A DNA stretch of 64,000 bases from Limnobacter olei (GCF_029087225.1 NZ_JARFJD010000002.1:473378-537377); one strand, 5' to 3'. Shown: positions 53,175 to 63,918, counted from the stretch's first letter. The notes: generated from the letters alone by a model not told the origin. A program made the numbers and translations.

Positions 53175-54503
53175 CTACCTCGTTAATCCAGAGCCCTTGA
53201 AGCTTGATTTCTTCAACAGGCTGTCGTATTGCTGGGACATCACGTAGGCCTGAACCTGCGCCATGAAATCCATCGCAACCACTACAATAATCAACAGAGA
53301 TGTACCGCCAAAATAGAACGGAACACTCAATCCCAAAACCAGGAATTCAGGCAGCAAACATACCAAGGTAATGTAAGCCGCACCAATCAGTGTCAGACGC
53401 GTCAACACCTTGTCGATGTATCGCGACGTTTGCTCACCAGGGCGAATTCCGGGCAAAAATGCACCGCTTTTTTTCAAGTTGTCTGCAGTCTCTCTGCTGT
53501 TAAACACCAAGGCTGTGTAAAAGAAACAGAAAAAGACAATTGCAGCAGCGTATAGCAACATGTACAGGGGATGACCAGGAGAAAGTGTCTGAGAGACTTC
53601 TTTCAAAAACCCAACCACTGCCCCATCCCCAGTACCAAACCAGCTCGTCAAAGTTGCGGGAAGCAAAATAATGCTAGACGCAAAAATCGGAGGAATTACA
53701 CCCGCCATATTTAGTTTCAATGGCAAATGCGAGGTTTGACCCTGATAAATCTTGTTACCGACCTGTCTCTTGGCATAATTCACAGTAATCTTGCGTTGGC
53801 CGCGTTCAACGAACACGACCAAGTAAGTCACGGCTACGGCAAGAACAACAATTAACAAAGCAACCAGAGAATTCATAGCACCGGTTCTAACCAGTTCAAA
53901 CAAACCACCAATTGCCCCCGGTAACCCAGCCGCAATACCAGCAAAGATCAAAATAGAGATCCCGTTGCCCAAACCACGTTCTGTAATTTGCTCACCCAAC
54001 CACATCAAAAACATGGTTCCTGTGACCAAAGACACGGCGGTAGTAAAGCGAAACGCCATGCCCGGATCAATCACCAAGCCAGCCTGAGACTCAAGAGCAA
54101 TCGAAATGCCAATTGCCTGGAAAGTGGCCAGAAAGAAGGTGCCGTAGCGGGTATATTGGGTAATCTTGCGACGACCGGCCTCACCTTCCTTCTTTAAGGC
54201 CTCTAACTGAGGAACCACCACGCTGGCCAACTGCATCACAATCGACGCAGAAATATAAGGCATGATACCCAGGGCGAAAACGGTAAAGCGGGAAAGTGCC
54301 CCGCCTGAGAACATGTTGAACATGCCCAAAATGCCGCCTTGCTGGCTATCAAACAACTGCTTCAGCTGGGTAGGATCAATTCCAGGTACCGGAATGTGTG
54401 CGCCAATACGATACACAATCAGAGCCAACAACAAAAACACCAAGCGCTTGCGCAGGTCAGCGAATTTGTTGGATGACGCCAATGTAGATGGATTAAAGGC
54501 CAC
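53175..54503 (-). CDS. secY: preprotein translocase subunit SecY
   Basis: A protein of 442 residues with ten membrane helices. Recognisable parts: [21 protein letters not shown] near the N-terminus (first helix and PVPGID), [24 protein letters not shown] (plug and helix 2) and the cytoplasmic loop [20 protein letters not shown]. SecY forms the protein-conducting channel with SecE and SecG. It follows rplO by 11 bases in the spc order. Confidence 0.99.
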   Translation of the reverse strand: MAFNPSTLASSNKFADLRKRLVFLLLALIVYRIGAHIPVPGIDPTQLKQLFDSQQGGILGMFNMFSGGALSRFTVFALGIMPYISASIVMQLASVVVPQLEALKKEGEAGRRKITQYTRYGTFFLATFQAIGISIALESQAGLVIDPGMAFRFTTAVSLVTGTMFLMWLGEQITERGLGNGISILIFAGIAAGLPGAIGGLFELVRTGAMNSLVALLIVVLAVAVTYLVVFVERGQRKITVNYAKRQVGNKIYQGQTSHLPLKLNMAGVIPPIFASSIILLPATLTSWFGTGDGAVVGFLKEVSQTLSPGHPLYMLLYAAAIVFFCFFYTALVFNSRETADNLKKSGAFLPGIRPGEQTSRYIDKVLTRLTLIGAAYITLVCLLPEFLVLGLSVPFYFGGTSLLIIVVVAMDFMAQVQAYVMSQQYDSLLKKSSFKGSGLTR

Positions 54504-54514
54504 GCGATGCTCTC

Positions 54515-54949
54515 TTAAGCGTTAATGGTGCCGCCAGCTGCCGAGATGGCCTCTGCTGCGCCTTTCGTTGCCTTAATGCCGTTCAACACCACAGCACGCT
54601 TGATCTCACCAGCCAGAATTACCTTCACTGACAAAGTTTGAGCCGGGACCAGGCCAGCCTGCTTCAAAGTCAGAATATCAATGGTATCCACAGCCAATGT
54701 GTCCAGATCAGTCAAACGGATCTGGGCATTAAAAGCGGCAGTACGGGATGAAAAACCACGCTTGGGCAAACGACGGTGCATAGGCATTTGACCGCCTTCA
54801 AAACCGACTTTATGAAAACCGCCGCTGCGTGACTTTTGACCCTTGTGACCACGGCCAGCAGTTTTACCCCAGCCGGAGCCAATACCACGACCCACGCGCT
54901 TGCGGTTGAACTTACTGCCTGGTGCAGGTGCAAGTGTATTCAGTTCCAT
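54515..54949 (-). CDS. rplO: 50S ribosomal protein L15
   Basis: A protein of 144 residues: [40 protein letters not shown] and [18 protein letters not shown] are the L15 hallmarks. Its ATG overlaps the last base of the rpmD stop region. L15 joins late in large-subunit assembly. Confidence 0.99.
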   Translation of the reverse strand: MELNTLAPAPGSKFNRKRVGRGIGSGWGKTAGRGHKGQKSRSGGFHKVGFEGGQMPMHRRLPKRGFSSRTAAFNAQIRLTDLDTLAVDTIDILTLKQAGLVPAQTLSVKVILAGEIKRAVVLNGIKATKGAAEAISAAGGTINA

Positions 54950-55131
54950 TATGCAGCCTCAACTTTCAACAGGTAGGACACCTTGTTAATCATTCCACGC
55001 ACTTCGGGTGTATCAACCAGCACTCGGCTATGGTTCATACGACGCAGACCCAAACCGCGCACAGTTGCACGATGAGTTTCTTTGGTTCCGATAATGCTCT
55101 TAACCAACGTAACTTTTACAGATCCGCTCAT
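54949..55131 (-). CDS. rpmD: 50S ribosomal protein L30
   Basis: A protein of 60 residues ([20 protein letters not shown], then [20 protein letters not shown]). It is the compact bacterial L30 without the longer archaeal extension. It lies 2 bases after rpsE and touches rplO. Confidence 0.98.
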   Translation of the reverse strand: MSGSVKVTLVKSIIGTKETHRATVRGLGLRRMNHSRVLVDTPEVRGMINKVSYLLKVEAA

Positions 55132-55133
55132 GA

Positions 55134-55658
55134 TTAAGCCTCAAATAACTTTTCAACTGACAAGCCACGCTTTGCGGCGATCTCAGCTGGGGTTTGCAAC
55201 TTGCCCAAAGCATCCAAAGTTGCGCGAACCAGATTGTAAGGGTTCGAGGAACCGTGGCTCTTGGCCACAATATTGCGAACACCCACAACTTCCAGAACTG
55301 CACGCATAGGGCCGCCGGCGATAATGCCGGTACCTTCTTGCGCTGGAGCCAAGAACACCTTAGAGGCACCGTGCTGGCCGTACACAATGTGATGAATGGA
55401 GCCATCGCGCAGCGATACTTTTTCCATCTGGCGACGAGCCTGTTCCATGGCCTTTTGAACCGCCACGGGCACTTCACGGGATTTGCCTTTGCCCATACCC
55501 ACGCTACCGTCACCATCACCTACTACGGTCAATGCTGCGAAGCCCAGGATACGGCCACCCTTAACAACCTTGGTCACGCGGTTAACCGCGATCATTTTTT
55601 CCTTCAGGCCGTCATCACGCGCTTCAGGCGCGGCATTTTTACCTTGCATTCTTGCCAT
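55134..55658 (-). CDS. rpsE: 30S ribosomal protein S5
   Basis: A protein of 174 residues from the ATG at 55658 ([20 protein letters not shown]); the ATG two codons earlier is not needed. The double-stranded RNA-binding domain shows [20 protein letters not shown] and [19 protein letters not shown], then the C-terminal domain [20 protein letters not shown]5 helps keep decoding accurate. Confidence 0.98.
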   Translation of the reverse strand: MARMQGKNAAPEARDDGLKEKMIAVNRVTKVVKGGRILGFAALTVVGDGDGSVGMGKGKSREVPVAVQKAMEQARRQMEKVSLRDGSIHHIVYGQHGASKVFLAPAQEGTGIIAGGPMRAVLEVVGVRNIVAKSHGSSNPYNLVRATLDALGKLQTPAEIAAKRGLSVEKLFEA

Positions 55659-55667
55659 GATCACTCC

Positions 55668-56030
55668 TTAGAATTTCAAGCCAGCTTCACGCGCAGCGTC
55701 AGCCAGTTCTTTAACGCGACCATGATAGGCAAAGCCTGAACGGTCAAAAGCAACTTCGCTGATACCGGCCGCCAAGGCGCGCTTAGCAATCGCAGCTCCA
55801 ACCAATGCAGCAGCAGCCTTGTTCGAACCGGACTTACCTTCCAGCTGAGCGCGCAACTCTTTGTCATTGGTAGACGCAGCGGCCAACACCTGACCACCAT
55901 CTGCAGAGTGAACTGCAGCGTAAATGTGGGAGTTGGTACGGAACACACACAGACGGGTTGCACGAGCAAGCGCGATACGACGTCTGGTTTGTTTTGCACG
56001 ACGGGCACGTGCTTCTTGTTTAGTTTCCAT
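55668..56030 (-). CDS. rplR: 50S ribosomal protein L18
   Basis: A protein of 120 residues with [40 protein letters not shown] and the ending [17 protein letters not shown]18 binds 5S rRNA together with L5. The basic N-terminus ([17 protein letters not shown]) is usual. It lies 9 bases before rpsE in transcription order. Confidence 0.99.
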   Translation of the reverse strand: METKQEARARRAKQTRRRIALARATRLCVFRTNSHIYAAVHSADGGQVLAAASTNDKELRAQLEGKSGSNKAAAALVGAAIAKRALAAGISEVAFDRSGFAYHGRVKELADAAREAGLKF

Positions 56031-56048
56031 GATTTACCTCTTGGCGCC

Positions 56049-56582
56049 TTATTTCTTCTTGGTCTCTTTGATAACCACACGCTCATCCGAATAACGCACA
56101 CCCTTGCCTTTGTAGGGCTCTGGTGGACGATACGCGCGAATCTCAGCGGCAGTTTGACCAATCACTTGTTTGTCGGCACCCTTTAAGACGATCTCTGTGG
56201 GTGTTGGCGTCTCAGCCTTCACGCCTGCTGGCAATTTGTGAATGACAGGGTGAGAAAAACCCAGTGCCAGGTTGATCGAATCACCCTGAACCGCAGCTTT
56301 ATAACCCACACCCACCAATTGCAGCTTGCGCTCGAAACCCTTGCTCACACCGTTAACCATGTTGGCCAACAATGCGCGGGCCGTACCAGCCTGCGCGTTT
56401 GCATCAGTCGTATCTACAACTGGCTTCACGGACAGAATGCCGTTCTCGAACACTGGCATAACCAGTGAATTCACATTCAGCTTCAATTCGGCGCTACCGC
56501 CTTTCACTGAAACAATCTGACCATTCACGGTAACCTGCACGCTTGAAGGCACGGAAATGGGAGCTTTCGCTACTCTTGACAT
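56049..56582 (-). CDS. rplF: 50S ribosomal protein L6
   Basis: A protein of 177 residues: [20 protein letters not shown] at the start and the conserved [20 protein letters not shown] near the C-terminus, ending in KETKKK. It is a two-domain protein near the factor-binding site of the large subunit. Confidence 0.99.
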   Translation of the reverse strand: MSRVAKAPISVPSSVQVTVNGQIVSVKGGSAELKLNVNSLVMPVFENGILSVKPVVDTTDANAQAGTARALLANMVNGVSKGFERKLQLVGVGYKAAVQGDSINLALGFSHPVIHKLPAGVKAETPTPTEIVLKGADKQVIGQTAAEIRAYRPPEPYKGKGVRYSDERVVIKETKKK

Positions 56583-56594
56583 TTCATTACCCCT

Positions 56595-56990
56595 TTAAGC
56601 CACGTAGCAGATAACTTCGCCGCCGATACCAGTGGTACGGGCCTTGCGATCAGTCATCACGCCTTTGGAAGTTGAAACAATTGCCACACCCAAACCGTTC
56701 ATCACCTCAGGAATAGCGTCTTTGCCTTTGTAAATACGCAAACCAGGCTTGGAAACGCGCTCGATCTTTTCGATCACGGGGCGACCAGCGTAGTACTTCA
56801 ACTCAATTTTTAATACAGGTTTTGCGGACTCACCCACAATTGAGAAGCTCTCAATGTAGCCTTCGTCTTTCAAAACTTGCGCAATAGCTACCTTCACTTT
56901 TGAGGAAGGCATCTCAACCGAAACCTTGTCAACACCCTGAGCATTGCGAATGCGGGTCAACATGTCGGCGATTGGATCACTCATACTCAT
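56595..56990 (-). CDS. rpsH: 30S ribosomal protein S8
   Basis: A protein of 131 residues starting [18 protein letters not shown], the same form as E. coli, with GGGG before the first ATG. The ending [20 protein letters not shown] is typical. S8 binds 16S helix 21; in E. coli it also represses the spc operon at the rplE region. Confidence 0.99.
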   Translation of the reverse strand: MSMSDPIADMLTRIRNAQGVDKVSVEMPSSKVKVAIAQVLKDEGYIESFSIVGESAKPVLKIELKYYAGRPVIEKIERVSKPGLRIYKGKDAIPEVMNGLGVAIVSTSKGVMTDRKARTTGIGGEVICYVA

Positions 56991-57002
56991 AATTAGAACC
57001 CC

Positions 57003-57308
57003 TTACCAACTTGCCTTAGTGATTCCAGGAATCTCACCACGCATGGCAATTTCACGGATCTTGTTACGGGCCAGACCGAACAAACGGAATGTGCCGCGGG
57101 GACGACCAGTCAATTCGCAGCGATTGCGCTGACGAGTTGGGTTCGCATTTCTTGGCAGCGCCTGCAACTTAAGACGCGCCTCATAACGGTCTGCTTCACT
57201 GACCGACTGATCTTTTACAATCTTGTTCAAAGCCTCACGCTTGGCCGAATACTTCTTGACCAGTGCTGCGCGCTTTTTCTCACGATTAATCAAAGCTAGT
57301 TTTGCCAC
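57003..57308 (-). CDS. rpsN: 30S ribosomal protein S14, zinc-free long form
   Basis: A protein of 101 residues, [20 protein letters not shown], ending [19 protein letters not shown]. It contains a single Cys ([11 protein letters not shown]), not the CxxC pairs of the zinc form, so it is the long zinc-independent type. By contrast the L36 in this cluster keeps its zinc ligands. Confidence 0.99.
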   Translation of the reverse strand: MAKLALINREKKRAALVKKYSAKREALNKIVKDQSVSEADRYEARLKLQALPRNANPTRQRNRCELTGRPRGTFRLFGLARNKIREIAMRGEIPGITKASW

Positions 57309-57316
57309 GTCACACC

Positions 57317-57856
57317 TCAGTTACGGAACGGGAACTTGAAAGCGGTCAACAAAGCCTTGGCCTCGTCGTTGGTACGCGCTGTCGTTGTTACGCTGATGTT
57401 GAGACCCCGAAGTGCGTCGATTTTGTCGTACTCAATCTCAGGGAAAATAATCTGTTCTTTGATACCAATGTTGTAGTTGCCACGGCCATCGAAAGATTTG
57501 CCAGACACCCCACGGAAGTCGCGCACACGAGGAAACGCGATTGTTACCAAACGATCCAGGAATTCATACATGCGGTCTCCGCGCAGAGTTACCATACAAC
57601 CAACTGGGTAACCTTCGCGAATCTTGAAACCGGCAATCGCCTTCTTGGCCTTTGTCACCACCGGCTTCTGGCCAGCGATTTTAGTCAAATCACCAACAGC
57701 GTGCTCAATGATCTTCTTGTCATTGACGGCCTCACCCACACCCATATTCAGGGTAATTTTGGTAATGCGAGGCACTTCCATCACCGACTTGTAACCAAAT
57801 TGCTTGGTCAACTGACCAACCACTTCGTTTCTATAAAACTCTTGAAAACGTGACAC
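57317..57856 (-). CDS. rplE: 50S ribosomal protein L5
   Basis: A protein of 179 residues: [61 protein letters not shown] (core [11 protein letters not shown]) and [21 protein letters not shown]5 binds 5S rRNA and touches the P-site tRNA. Confidence 0.99.
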   Translation of the reverse strand: MSRFQEFYRNEVVGQLTKQFGYKSVMEVPRITKITLNMGVGEAVNDKKIIEHAVGDLTKIAGQKPVVTKAKKAIAGFKIREGYPVGCMVTLRGDRMYEFLDRLVTIAFPRVRDFRGVSGKSFDGRGNYNIGIKEQIIFPEIEYDKIDALRGLNISVTTTARTNDEAKALLTAFKFPFRN

Positions 57857-57866
57857 GACGGCCCCC

Positions 57867-58181
57867 TTAGTTTGCCAACTGAGCGCCGGTTTTCACCAGG
57901 ACTCGCACGGACTTTCCATCAACTTCTTTGATGGCTACACGAGATGGCTTACCTGTCTCTTTGTCAAACAAGCTGACATTGGACTGGTGGATAGGCATTG
58001 TTTTGTCAACAACACCACCAACATCTCCCTTCATAGGATTTGGCTTTTGATGCTTCTTAACGATGTTGACACCCTCTACCAAGAGGTACTCATCGTTCAC
58101 ACGGGAAAGCACAACGCCCTTCTTTCCCTTGAACTTGCCGTTAAGAACCAGCACTTCATCGCCTTTGCGAATTTTGTTCAT
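57867..58181 (-). CDS. rplX: 50S ribosomal protein L24
   Basis: A protein of 104 residues. The KOW motif [19 protein letters not shown] is at the N-terminus, followed by [21 protein letters not shown]24 is an assembly initiator of the large subunit. It is second in the spc order, 7 bases after rplN. Confidence 0.99.
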   Translation of the reverse strand: MNKIRKGDEVLVLNGKFKGKKGVVLSRVNDEYLLVEGVNIVKKHQKPNPMKGDVGGVVDKTMPIHQSNVSLFDKETGKPSRVAIKEVDGKSVRVLVKTGAQLAN

Positions 58182-58188
58182 ATTTACC

Positions 58189-58557
58189 TCACAGAACTTC
58201 TGGTGCCAACGACACGATTTTCATGAACTTTTCATTACGAAGCTCACGTGTCACTGGGCCAAAAATACGGGTACCGATGGGTTCAAGTTTTGCATTCAAC
58301 AAAACCGCTGCGTTGCTGTCGAATTTAATCAACGCACCATCTGGGCGACGAACGCCCTTGGCCGTACGAACGACCACCGCGTTGTAAATTTCGCCTTTCT
58401 TGACACGACCACGTGGGGCCGCATCTTTAATGGACACCTTGATGATGTCACCAATGCCCGCGTAGCGGCGCTTGGAACCACCAAGAACCTTGATGCACAT
58501 TACAGAACGCGCACCCGTGTTGTCGGCCACATCTAGCCGTGATTGCATTTGTATCAT
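58189..58557 (-). CDS. rplN: 50S ribosomal protein L14
   Basis: A protein of 122 residues, [40 protein letters not shown] and the ending [13 protein letters not shown]14 contacts the small subunit. It is the first gene of the spc block; a 108-base gap with a hairpin separates it from rpsQ. Confidence 0.99.
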   Translation of the reverse strand: MIQMQSRLDVADNTGARSVMCIKVLGGSKRRYAGIGDIIKVSIKDAAPRGRVKKGEIYNAVVVRTAKGVRRPDGALIKFDSNAAVLLNAKLEPIGTRIFGPVTRELRNEKFMKIVSLAPEVL

Positions 58558-58620
58558 GGATTGTCAAACCAACTTAATTGCTTTCGCAACCAGTTTTGGT
58601 CCCGCAAGGGTTGAAAAGAT

Positions 58621-58641
58621 AGCCTGCTATAGTAGCAGGCT
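58621..58641 (-). promoter_or_regulatory. hairpin at the S10/spc operon boundary
   Basis: Perfect 9-base arms AGCCTGCTA (58621-58629) and TAGCAGGCT (58633-58641) lie in the 108-base rpsQ-rplN gap. On the minus strand the stem is followed by ATCTTTTC, a poor T tail, so it could be a weak terminator or attenuator. A weak promoter-like pair (TTGCTC, 17 bases, TACTAT) overlaps the stem. This is exactly where E. coli changes from S10 to spc operon. Confidence 0.5.
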
Positions 58642-58665
58642 TGAATTACTTGAGCAAGACAAAAA

Positions 58666-58938
58666 TCAGATGATTTTCGCTTTCTCCAACACTTTGGTCA
58701 CACTCCAAGATTTTGTCTTGGAAATTGGACGACCTTCGCAGATCTCAACCAAGTCACCCTCACCCACTTCGTTACTTTCGTCGTGGGCAGTGTACTTGTG
58801 AGACTTAACGATGTACTTGCCATAAATCGGATGCTTGATTCGGTTTTCAACCATCACAACCACCGATTTGGTCATCTTGTCACTTACAACGCGACCCACC
58901 AGGGTACGCTTCAAACTTACTTTCGCTTCGGTGCTCAT
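58666..58938 (-). CDS. rpsQ: 30S ribosomal protein S17
   Basis: A protein of 90 residues: [20 protein letters not shown], then [20 protein letters not shown] and [18 protein letters not shown]. It is the last gene of the S10 block. Its ATG overlaps the rpmC stop by four bases. Confidence 0.99.
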   Translation of the reverse strand: MSTEAKVSLKRTLVGRVVSDKMTKSVVVMVENRIKHPIYGKYIVKSHKYTAHDESNEVGEGDLVEICEGRPISKTKSWSVTKVLEKAKII

Positions 58939-59129
58939 GCGGACCTCTTCGATTGAGTCATCACCGTTTTTACACGTGCGATGTCTTTACGTACTTTTGC
59001 CAACTGGGAGTTGTTGGTCAGCTGCTGCGTAGCAGCCTGCATACGCAGAGAAAACTGCGCGCGCAACAACTCTTCCAACTCTTTCGTCAATTCTGCAGCG
59101 CTTTTGCCGCGCAATTCAGAAGCTTTCAT
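58935..59129 (-). CDS. rpmC: 50S ribosomal protein L29
   Basis: A protein of 64 residues, [20 protein letters not shown], with the L29 signature [18 protein letters not shown]. It is a helical hairpin near the exit tunnel, 3 bases after rplP. Confidence 0.99.
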   Translation of the reverse strand: MKASELRGKSAAELTKELEELLRAQFSLRMQAATQQLTNNSQLAKVRKDIARVKTVMTQSKRSA

Positions 59130-59132
59130 TGC

Positions 59133-59549
59133 TTAACTCCCAATCTGACGTGTTACGAACACACAAGGAAGAGGCAACTTGGCAGCTGCCAGGCGGAACG
59201 CCTCACGCGCCAACTCTTCACTCACACCGTCCATCTCGTAGAGCACCTTACCAGGCTGAATCTCAGCCACATAAAACTCAACGCTACCCTTACCGTTACC
59301 CATACGAACTTCCGCAGGCTTGTTGGTAATTGGCTTGTCCGGAAACACGCGAATCCAAATCTTACCGCCACGTTTGATGTGGCGAACCATGGCTCGACGA
59401 GCTGACTCGATCTGGCGTGCAGTCAAGCGACCGCGGCCAGTGGACTTCAGACCGTAAACACCAAAAGAAACACTTGCGCCACGCGTGGCCAGACCGGTAT
59501 TACGGCCTTTGTGTTCTTTTCTATATTTGCGACGTGATGGCTGTAACAT
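59133..59549 (-). CDS. rplP: 50S ribosomal protein L16
   Basis: A protein of 138 residues from the ATG at 59549 ([19 protein letters not shown]); the preceding ATG would add one Met. Conserved blocks: [40 protein letters not shown] and [21 protein letters not shown]16 organises the A-site region of the large subunit. Confidence 0.99.
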   Translation of the reverse strand: MLQPSRRKYRKEHKGRNTGLATRGASVSFGVYGLKSTGRGRLTARQIESARRAMVRHIKRGGKIWIRVFPDKPITNKPAEVRMGNGKGSVEFYVAEIQPGKVLYEMDGVSEELAREAFRLAAAKLPLPCVFVTRQIGS

Positions 59550-59563
59550 CATGCGCTCCTAGA

Positions 59564-60370
59564 TTACTGTTCTGAGGAAGTGCTGGCAGCGCCTTCCTCT
59601 TTGTTTGCACCACTAGCTGCTGCGCTAGCACCTTCGGGTTTACGCGCCTTGCGTGCACCGGCTCCGGCTGGACGAGTGGAGGGACGACGCGGACGACGCT
59701 CTTCCTTTTCTGCCTCAACTGGTGCTGCGGCCACATCGCCACGACCCAATGTGTCACCCTTGTACACCCAAACCTTGATGCCGATGATGCCGTAGGTGGT
59801 AGCGGCTTCACTTGTGGCGTAATCAATGTCTGCACGCAGTGTGTGCAAAGGCACACGACCTTCACGGTACCACTCGGTACGGGCAATTTCGATGCCATTC
59901 AAACGACCCGAGGACATGATCTTGATACCTTGGGCACCCATGCGCATTGCGTTTTGCATCGCGCGCTTCATGGCACGGCGGAACATAATGCGACGCTCGA
60001 GCTGCTGGGAAATTCCGTCGGCGATCAATTGCGCGTCAATTTCAGGCTTGCGAACTTCTTCGATGTTCACATGAACCGGCACACCAACCAATTTTTGCAA
60101 GCTGGCCTTCAACAACTCAATGTCTTCACCTTTCTTGCCAATCACCACGCCTGGACGAGCTGAGTAAATTGTCACGCGAGCATTCTTGGCTGGACGTTCA
60201 ATCAACACCCGACCAACTGACGCATTTTTCAACTTCTTCTTCAGGAAATCACGAACCTGAATGTCTTCAAGAAGCATCTTGGAGAAATCACGATTCGATG
60301 CGTACCAGCGAGAAGCCCAGTTGCGTGATACCGCGAGGCGAAAGCCCGTAGGGTTAATCTTCTGACCCAT
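59564..60370 (-). CDS. rpsC: 30S ribosomal protein S3 with long Ala/Arg-rich tail
   Basis: A protein of 268 residues; E. coli S3 has 233. The core is standard: [20 protein letters not shown], the KH domain with [20 protein letters not shown], and [20 protein letters not shown]. After about residue 220 the chain continues into a tail rich in Arg, Ala, Gly, Pro and Ser ([20 protein letters not shown], then an Ala/Ser/Glu end). S3 lines the mRNA entry channel and has helicase activity there. Tail length varies widely in this phylum. Confidence 0.98.
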   Translation of the reverse strand: MGQKINPTGFRLAVSRNWASRWYASNRDFSKMLLEDIQVRDFLKKKLKNASVGRVLIERPAKNARVTIYSARPGVVIGKKGEDIELLKASLQKLVGVPVHVNIEEVRKPEIDAQLIADGISQQLERRIMFRRAMKRAMQNAMRMGAQGIKIMSSGRLNGIEIARTEWYREGRVPLHTLRADIDYATSEAATTYGIIGIKVWVYKGDTLGRGDVAAAPVEAEKEERRPRRPSTRPAGAGARKARKPEGASAAASGANKEEGAASTSSEQ

Positions 60371-60379
60371 GTAACCCCC

Positions 60380-60709
60380 TTAGTTTCCAACCGTCACATA
60401 AATGTGACTGGTCTTCTTAGTGATACGATTGCCACGGCCCTTGGCTCGCGCTGTAAAGCGCTTCAACACAGGACCCTCTTCCACGTAAATGGTTTTTACT
60501 TTCAATTCATCAACATCAGCACCATCATTGTGCTCGGCGTTGGCGATTGCACTTTCCAACACTTTTTTCACAATCAATGCCGCCTTCTGCGGAGAGAAAG
60601 CAAGAATGTTCAAGGCTTGATCAACCTTTTTACCGCGAATCAAATCAGCGACCATACGGCCACGCTGAGGAGACAAGCGAACACCCTTCAAAATTGCACG
60701 AGTTTCCAT
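60380..60709 (-). CDS. rplV: 50S ribosomal protein L22
   Basis: A protein of 109 residues, [40 protein letters not shown] and [20 protein letters not shown]. The beta-hairpin of L22 narrows the exit tunnel and influences macrolide action. Confidence 0.99.
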   Translation of the reverse strand: METRAILKGVRLSPQRGRMVADLIRGKKVDQALNILAFSPQKAALIVKKVLESAIANAEHNDGADVDELKVKTIYVEEGPVLKRFTARAKGRGNRITKKTSHIYVTVGN

Positions 60710-60719
60710 TTCCTACCCC

Positions 60720-60995
60720 TTATCGCTTGGCCTTCTTGTCAGCCGCGTGACCCTTGAAAGTGCGCGTCAACGCAAATTCACCGAGTTTGTGACCAACCAT
60801 GTTTTCGTTGATGTACACAGGCACATGTTGCTTGCCATTGTGAACAGCGATTGTCAGACCGATGAACTCAGGGAGTACAGTCGAGCGACGTGACCAGGTT
60901 TTAATTGGACGCTTGTCCTTGGATGCTGCAGCAGCCTCTACTTTTTTGATCAAGTGGGCGTCGCAGAAAGGACCTTTTTTTAATGAACGAGACAT
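60720..60995 (-). CDS. rpsS: 30S ribosomal protein S19
   Basis: A protein of 91 residues, [40 protein letters not shown] and [21 protein letters not shown]19 pairs with S13 at the head of the small subunit. It lies 15 bases after rplB. Confidence 0.99.
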   Translation of the reverse strand: MSRSLKKGPFCDAHLIKKVEAAAASKDKRPIKTWSRRSTVLPEFIGLTIAVHNGKQHVPVYINENMVGHKLGEFALTRTFKGHAADKKAKR

Positions 60996-61010
60996 ATCTG
61001 TTTACCCCAC

Positions 61011-61838
61011 TTAACGCTTGTGACGACGCTGAACAATCATCGAATTGGTACGCTTGTTGTTGCGAGTGCGGTAGCCTTTGGCTGGCTGACCCCACGGGCT
61101 CACAGGCACACGACCTTCGCCGGTCTTACCTTCACCACCACCGTGCGGGTGATCTACCGGGTTCATCGCGGTACCACGCACAGTTGGGCGAATACCCTTC
61201 CAGCGTGTTGCACCAGCCTTACCCACCTTCTTCAAACTGTTCTCTTCGTTGCTCACTTCACCGATAGTGGCGCGGCATTCGATGTGAACACGACGGATTT
61301 CACCAGAGCGCAAACGCATTTGGGCGTAGGTGCCGTCACGGGCCAGCAACATGGCTGAGCCACCGGCTGAACGTGCAATTTGAGCACCCTTGCCTGGCAG
61401 CATTTCTACACAGTGCACTGTTGTACCCACGGGAATGTTGCGAATTGGCAAAGTATTACCGATCTTGATAGGCGCCTCGGAGCCATTCACAACGGTTTGA
61501 CCCAACTGCAAACCACGGGGTGCAATAATGTATGCGCGCTCACCATCTGCATAGCAGATCAAGGCGATGTGGGCCGTACGGTTTGGATCGTACTCAATCG
61601 TTTCCACTTTCGCTGGCACGCCGTCTTTGTTGCGTTTGAAGTCAACCATGCGGTAGTGCTGCTTGTGACCACCACCCATGTGACGGGTAGTAATGCGACC
61701 ATTGTTGTTACGACCTGCAGTCTTGGATTTCTTTTCCAGAAGCGGTGCGTAAGGCTCACCCTTGTGCAAATGCGGATGAACCACTTTCACCATGGCACGA
61801 CGGCCAGGTGATGTTGGCTTTAATTTAACTAATGGCAT
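61011..61838 (-). CDS. rplB: 50S ribosomal protein L2
   Basis: A protein of 275 residues: [20 protein letters not shown] at the start, [20 protein letters not shown], and the peptidyl-transferase-centre segment [20 protein letters not shown]. The His in HPHGGG is the highly conserved one. Its start lies one base after the rplW stop codon region. Confidence 0.99.
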   Translation of the reverse strand: MPLVKLKPTSPGRRAMVKVVHPHLHKGEPYAPLLEKKSKTAGRNNNGRITTRHMGGGHKQHYRMVDFKRNKDGVPAKVETIEYDPNRTAHIALICYADGERAYIIAPRGLQLGQTVVNGSEAPIKIGNTLPIRNIPVGTTVHCVEMLPGKGAQIARSAGGSAMLLARDGTYAQMRLRSGEIRRVHIECRATIGEVSNEENSLKKVGKAGATRWKGIRPTVRGTAMNPVDHPHGGGEGKTGEGRVPVSPWGQPAKGYRTRNNKRTNSMIVQRRHKR

Positions 61839-61839
61839 G

Positions 61840-62136
61840 TTACGCAGCCTCCGAGAAATTAATTTCCTGACCAGCTTTCAGTGCAACATAGGCTTTGCGC
61901 ACATCGGAGCGGCGCCCCATGGTGCGGCCAAAACGCTTCTGCTTGCCAGCAATGTTGACTACACGCACAGCCTCAACCTCAACCTTGAACAGCAGCTCTA
62001 CAGCAGCCTTGATCTCGTGTTTGGTCGCAGTGGTGCAAACCTTAAAAGCAATTTGCTCATGCTTGTCGGCCAGCATGGTGCTCTTTTCAGAGACGATGGG
62101 TGCCAACAAAATTTTCATTAAACGCTGGGTGTTCAT
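61840..62136 (-). CDS. rplW: 50S ribosomal protein L23
   Basis: A protein of 98 residues with [20 protein letters not shown] and [21 protein letters not shown]23 at the tunnel exit docks trigger factor and the signal recognition particle. Its ATG overlaps the rplD stop by four bases. Confidence 0.99.
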   Translation of the reverse strand: MNTQRLMKILLAPIVSEKSTMLADKHEQIAFKVCTTATKHEIKAAVELLFKVEVEAVRVVNIAGKQKRFGRTMGRRSDVRKAYVALKAGQEINFSEAA

Positions 62137-62753
62137 GCGTACATCTCCTGCAGTTTGTCGATTGCAGCACGAGTCGCAACCACTTTCTTGAAATAAATCA
62201 AGGAAAGAGGGTCGGCGTAGCGTGGCTCGACCACTGCCACATTGGGCAGGTTTCTGGATGCCAAGTACAAGTTTTCGTCCACTGAATCAACAATCATCAG
62301 GACTGAATCGAGACCCATGCCTTTCAATTTTTGATCAAGCAACTTTGTCTTTGGTGCTTCCAAGTCCAAGGACTCAACCACAACCAAACGACCTTCGCGA
62401 CTCAATTGAGACAGGATGGAGCAAACGCCCGCGCGGAACATTTTCTTGTTCAGCTTCTGCGTAAAATTCTCATCGGGAGAGTTCGGGAAGGTTTTACCGC
62501 CTCCGCGCCACAAGGGGCTAGAGACTGCACCAGCACGCGCACGGCCAGTACCTTTCTGCTTCCAAGGCTTTCGCGTTGAGGCACGAACTTCAGAACGATC
62601 TTTTTGTTGACGTGTACCCTGACGTGCGTTGGCCTGGTACGCAACAACCAACTGATGAATCAGCGGCTCGTTGTATTCACGGCCAAACACAACATCGGAA
62701 ACCTGAACAGTTTGAGAGGCCTGCCCAGAATCACTAATGACTTTCAATTCCAT
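62133..62753 (-). CDS. rplD: 50S ribosomal protein L4
   Basis: A protein of 206 residues from the ATG at 62753 ([20 protein letters not shown]); the longer frame runs back into rplC and is rejected. The tunnel loop [20 protein letters not shown] and the segment [20 protein letters not shown] are typical. In E. coli L4 represses the S10 operon through its leader; two hairpins upstream of rplC here deserve testing for that role. Confidence 0.99.
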   Translation of the reverse strand: MELKVISDSGQASQTVQVSDVVFGREYNEPLIHQLVVAYQANARQGTRQQKDRSEVRASTRKPWKQKGTGRARAGAVSSPLWRGGGKTFPNSPDENFTQKLNKKMFRAGVCSILSQLSREGRLVVVESLDLEAPKTKLLDQKLKGMGLDSVLMIVDSVDENLYLASRNLPNVAVVEPRYADPLSLIYFKKVVATRAAIDKLQEMYA

Positions 62754-62763
62754 CTGGTTCCCC

Positions 62764-63408
62764 TTACGCCTTTGCCTTGACAGCTGGCTTAACCAACAAT
62801 TGGCCACCCTTTGATCCGGGCACAGCGCCCTTGATCAAAAGCAGACCACGCTCGGCGTCAACACGAACCACTTCCAGATTCTGGGTGGTTCGATTTACGT
62901 TACCCAATTGACCTGCCATACGCTTACCAGGGAAGACTCGACCTGGATCCTGGGCCATACCGATTGAACCGGGCGCATTGTGGGAGATCGAGTTACCGTG
63001 GGACGCGCGCTGCGAACTAAAGTGGTGACGCTTGATGGCACCGCTGAAACCTTTACCCTGCGTTACACCACTGACGTCAACTTTTTGACCAGGCGCAAAA
63101 ATTTCTGCTGAAACGGCAGCACCAACCTGCAATTCAGCAAGCTTGACCGTGTCAACGCGAAATTCAACAAGGGAGGAAGCGGCTTCGATAGAAGCTGCTG
63201 CAAAATGGCCAGCCTGCGCCTTGACAACGCGGGAGGCTCGCTTGGACCCGTAGGCCAACTGAACGGCTGTGTAGCCATCTTGTTCGAGTGTTTTGAGCTG
63301 CGCAACACGGTTAGAAGACACATCAACAACAGTCACGGGAATTGAAACACCCGCGTCTGTAAAGATGCGCATCATGCCGATCTTGCGACCAATAAGGCCT
63401 AGACTCAT
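62764..63408 (-). CDS. rplC: 50S ribosomal protein L3
   Basis: A protein of 214 residues: [40 protein letters not shown] (including the conserved Gln that is methylated by PrmB in relatives), [20 protein letters not shown] and [21 protein letters not shown]3 is an early assembly protein close to the peptidyl transferase centre. It is separated from rpsJ by 99 bases containing two hairpins. Confidence 0.99.
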   Translation of the reverse strand: MSLGLIGRKIGMMRIFTDAGVSIPVTVVDVSSNRVAQLKTLEQDGYTAVQLAYGSKRASRVVKAQAGHFAAASIEAASSLVEFRVDTVKLAELQVGAAVSAEIFAPGQKVDVSGVTQGKGFSGAIKRHHFSSQRASHGNSISHNAPGSIGMAQDPGRVFPGKRMAGQLGNVNRTTQNLEVVRVDAERGLLLIKGAVPGSKGGQLLVKPAVKAKA

Positions 63409-63420
63409 GATTTCTCCAAT

Positions 63421-63482
63421 TTCGGCTACGATTGGCCGAATGATTAAATTCTATCTAAAGCTAACCTTTTGAAAAGGTTAGC
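63421..63482 (-). promoter_or_regulatory. two-hairpin leader between rpsJ and rplC
   Basis: First hairpin in transcription order: GCTAACCTTTT (63460-63470) and AAAAGGTTAGC (63472-63482), 11-base perfect arms around one base. Second: TTCGGC (63421-63426) and GCCGAA (63435-63440) with an 8-base loop, just upstream of the rplC ribosome site. Neither has a terminator T run. They could be an autoregulatory leader or an RNA processing site. Confidence 0.5.
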
Positions 63483-63507
63483 CAAATATTATATGCGTTA
63501 ATTAAAT

Positions 63508-63819
63508 TTATTGCAACTTGATTTCAACATCTACGCCAGCAGGCAGATCCAGCTTCATCAAAGCATCTACAGTTTTGTCTGTAGGGTCAACGATGTCCAT
63601 CAGACGCTGATGGGTGCGGATCTCGAACTGGTCACGTGAAGACTTGTTCACGTGAGGGGAACGCAGAATGTCGAAGCGCTTGATTCGGGTAGGCAACGGA
63701 ACCGGACCTTTCACCACGGCGCCTGTGCGCTTGGCTGTTTCCACGATTTCGAGTGCAGACTGATCAATCAGCTTGTAGTCGAAAGCTTTCAAGCGAATAC
63801 GAATTTTTTGATTATTCAT
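63508..63819 (-). CDS. rpsJ: 30S ribosomal protein S10
   Basis: A protein of 103 residues, [40 protein letters not shown] and [21 protein letters not shown]10 is both a head protein of the small subunit and the transcription factor NusE. It is the first gene of the S10 block, about 100 bases after tuf. Confidence 0.99.
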   Translation of the reverse strand: MNNQKIRIRLKAFDYKLIDQSALEIVETAKRTGAVVKGPVPLPTRIKRFDILRSPHVNKSSRDQFEIRTHQRLMDIVDPTDKTVDALMKLDLPAGVDVEIKLQ

Positions 63820-63881
63820 GTTTGTTCCTAAAGAGCTGAAAGAGTGTGACCAAACTTAACTTTTGGCTCACCTCAAAATTA

Positions 63882-63905
63882 CCCGCATCAAACGATTGAT
63901 GCGGG
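63882..63905 (-). terminator. hairpin after tuf, probable weak terminator or attenuator
   Basis: Perfect 10-base arms CCCGCATCAA (63882-63891) and TTGATGCGGG (63896-63905) with loop ACGA, 14 bases after the tuf stop. On the minus strand it is followed by TAATTTTG, a poor T tail, so partial read-through into rpsJ is plausible. Confidence 0.6.
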
Positions 63906-63918
63906 CTCATTCCAAGTA

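Noticed and set aside
58558-58570. TTGACA just before the rplN start as a -35 box
   Set aside because: A -10 would fall inside the rplN coding sequence and no TATAAT-like string is there.
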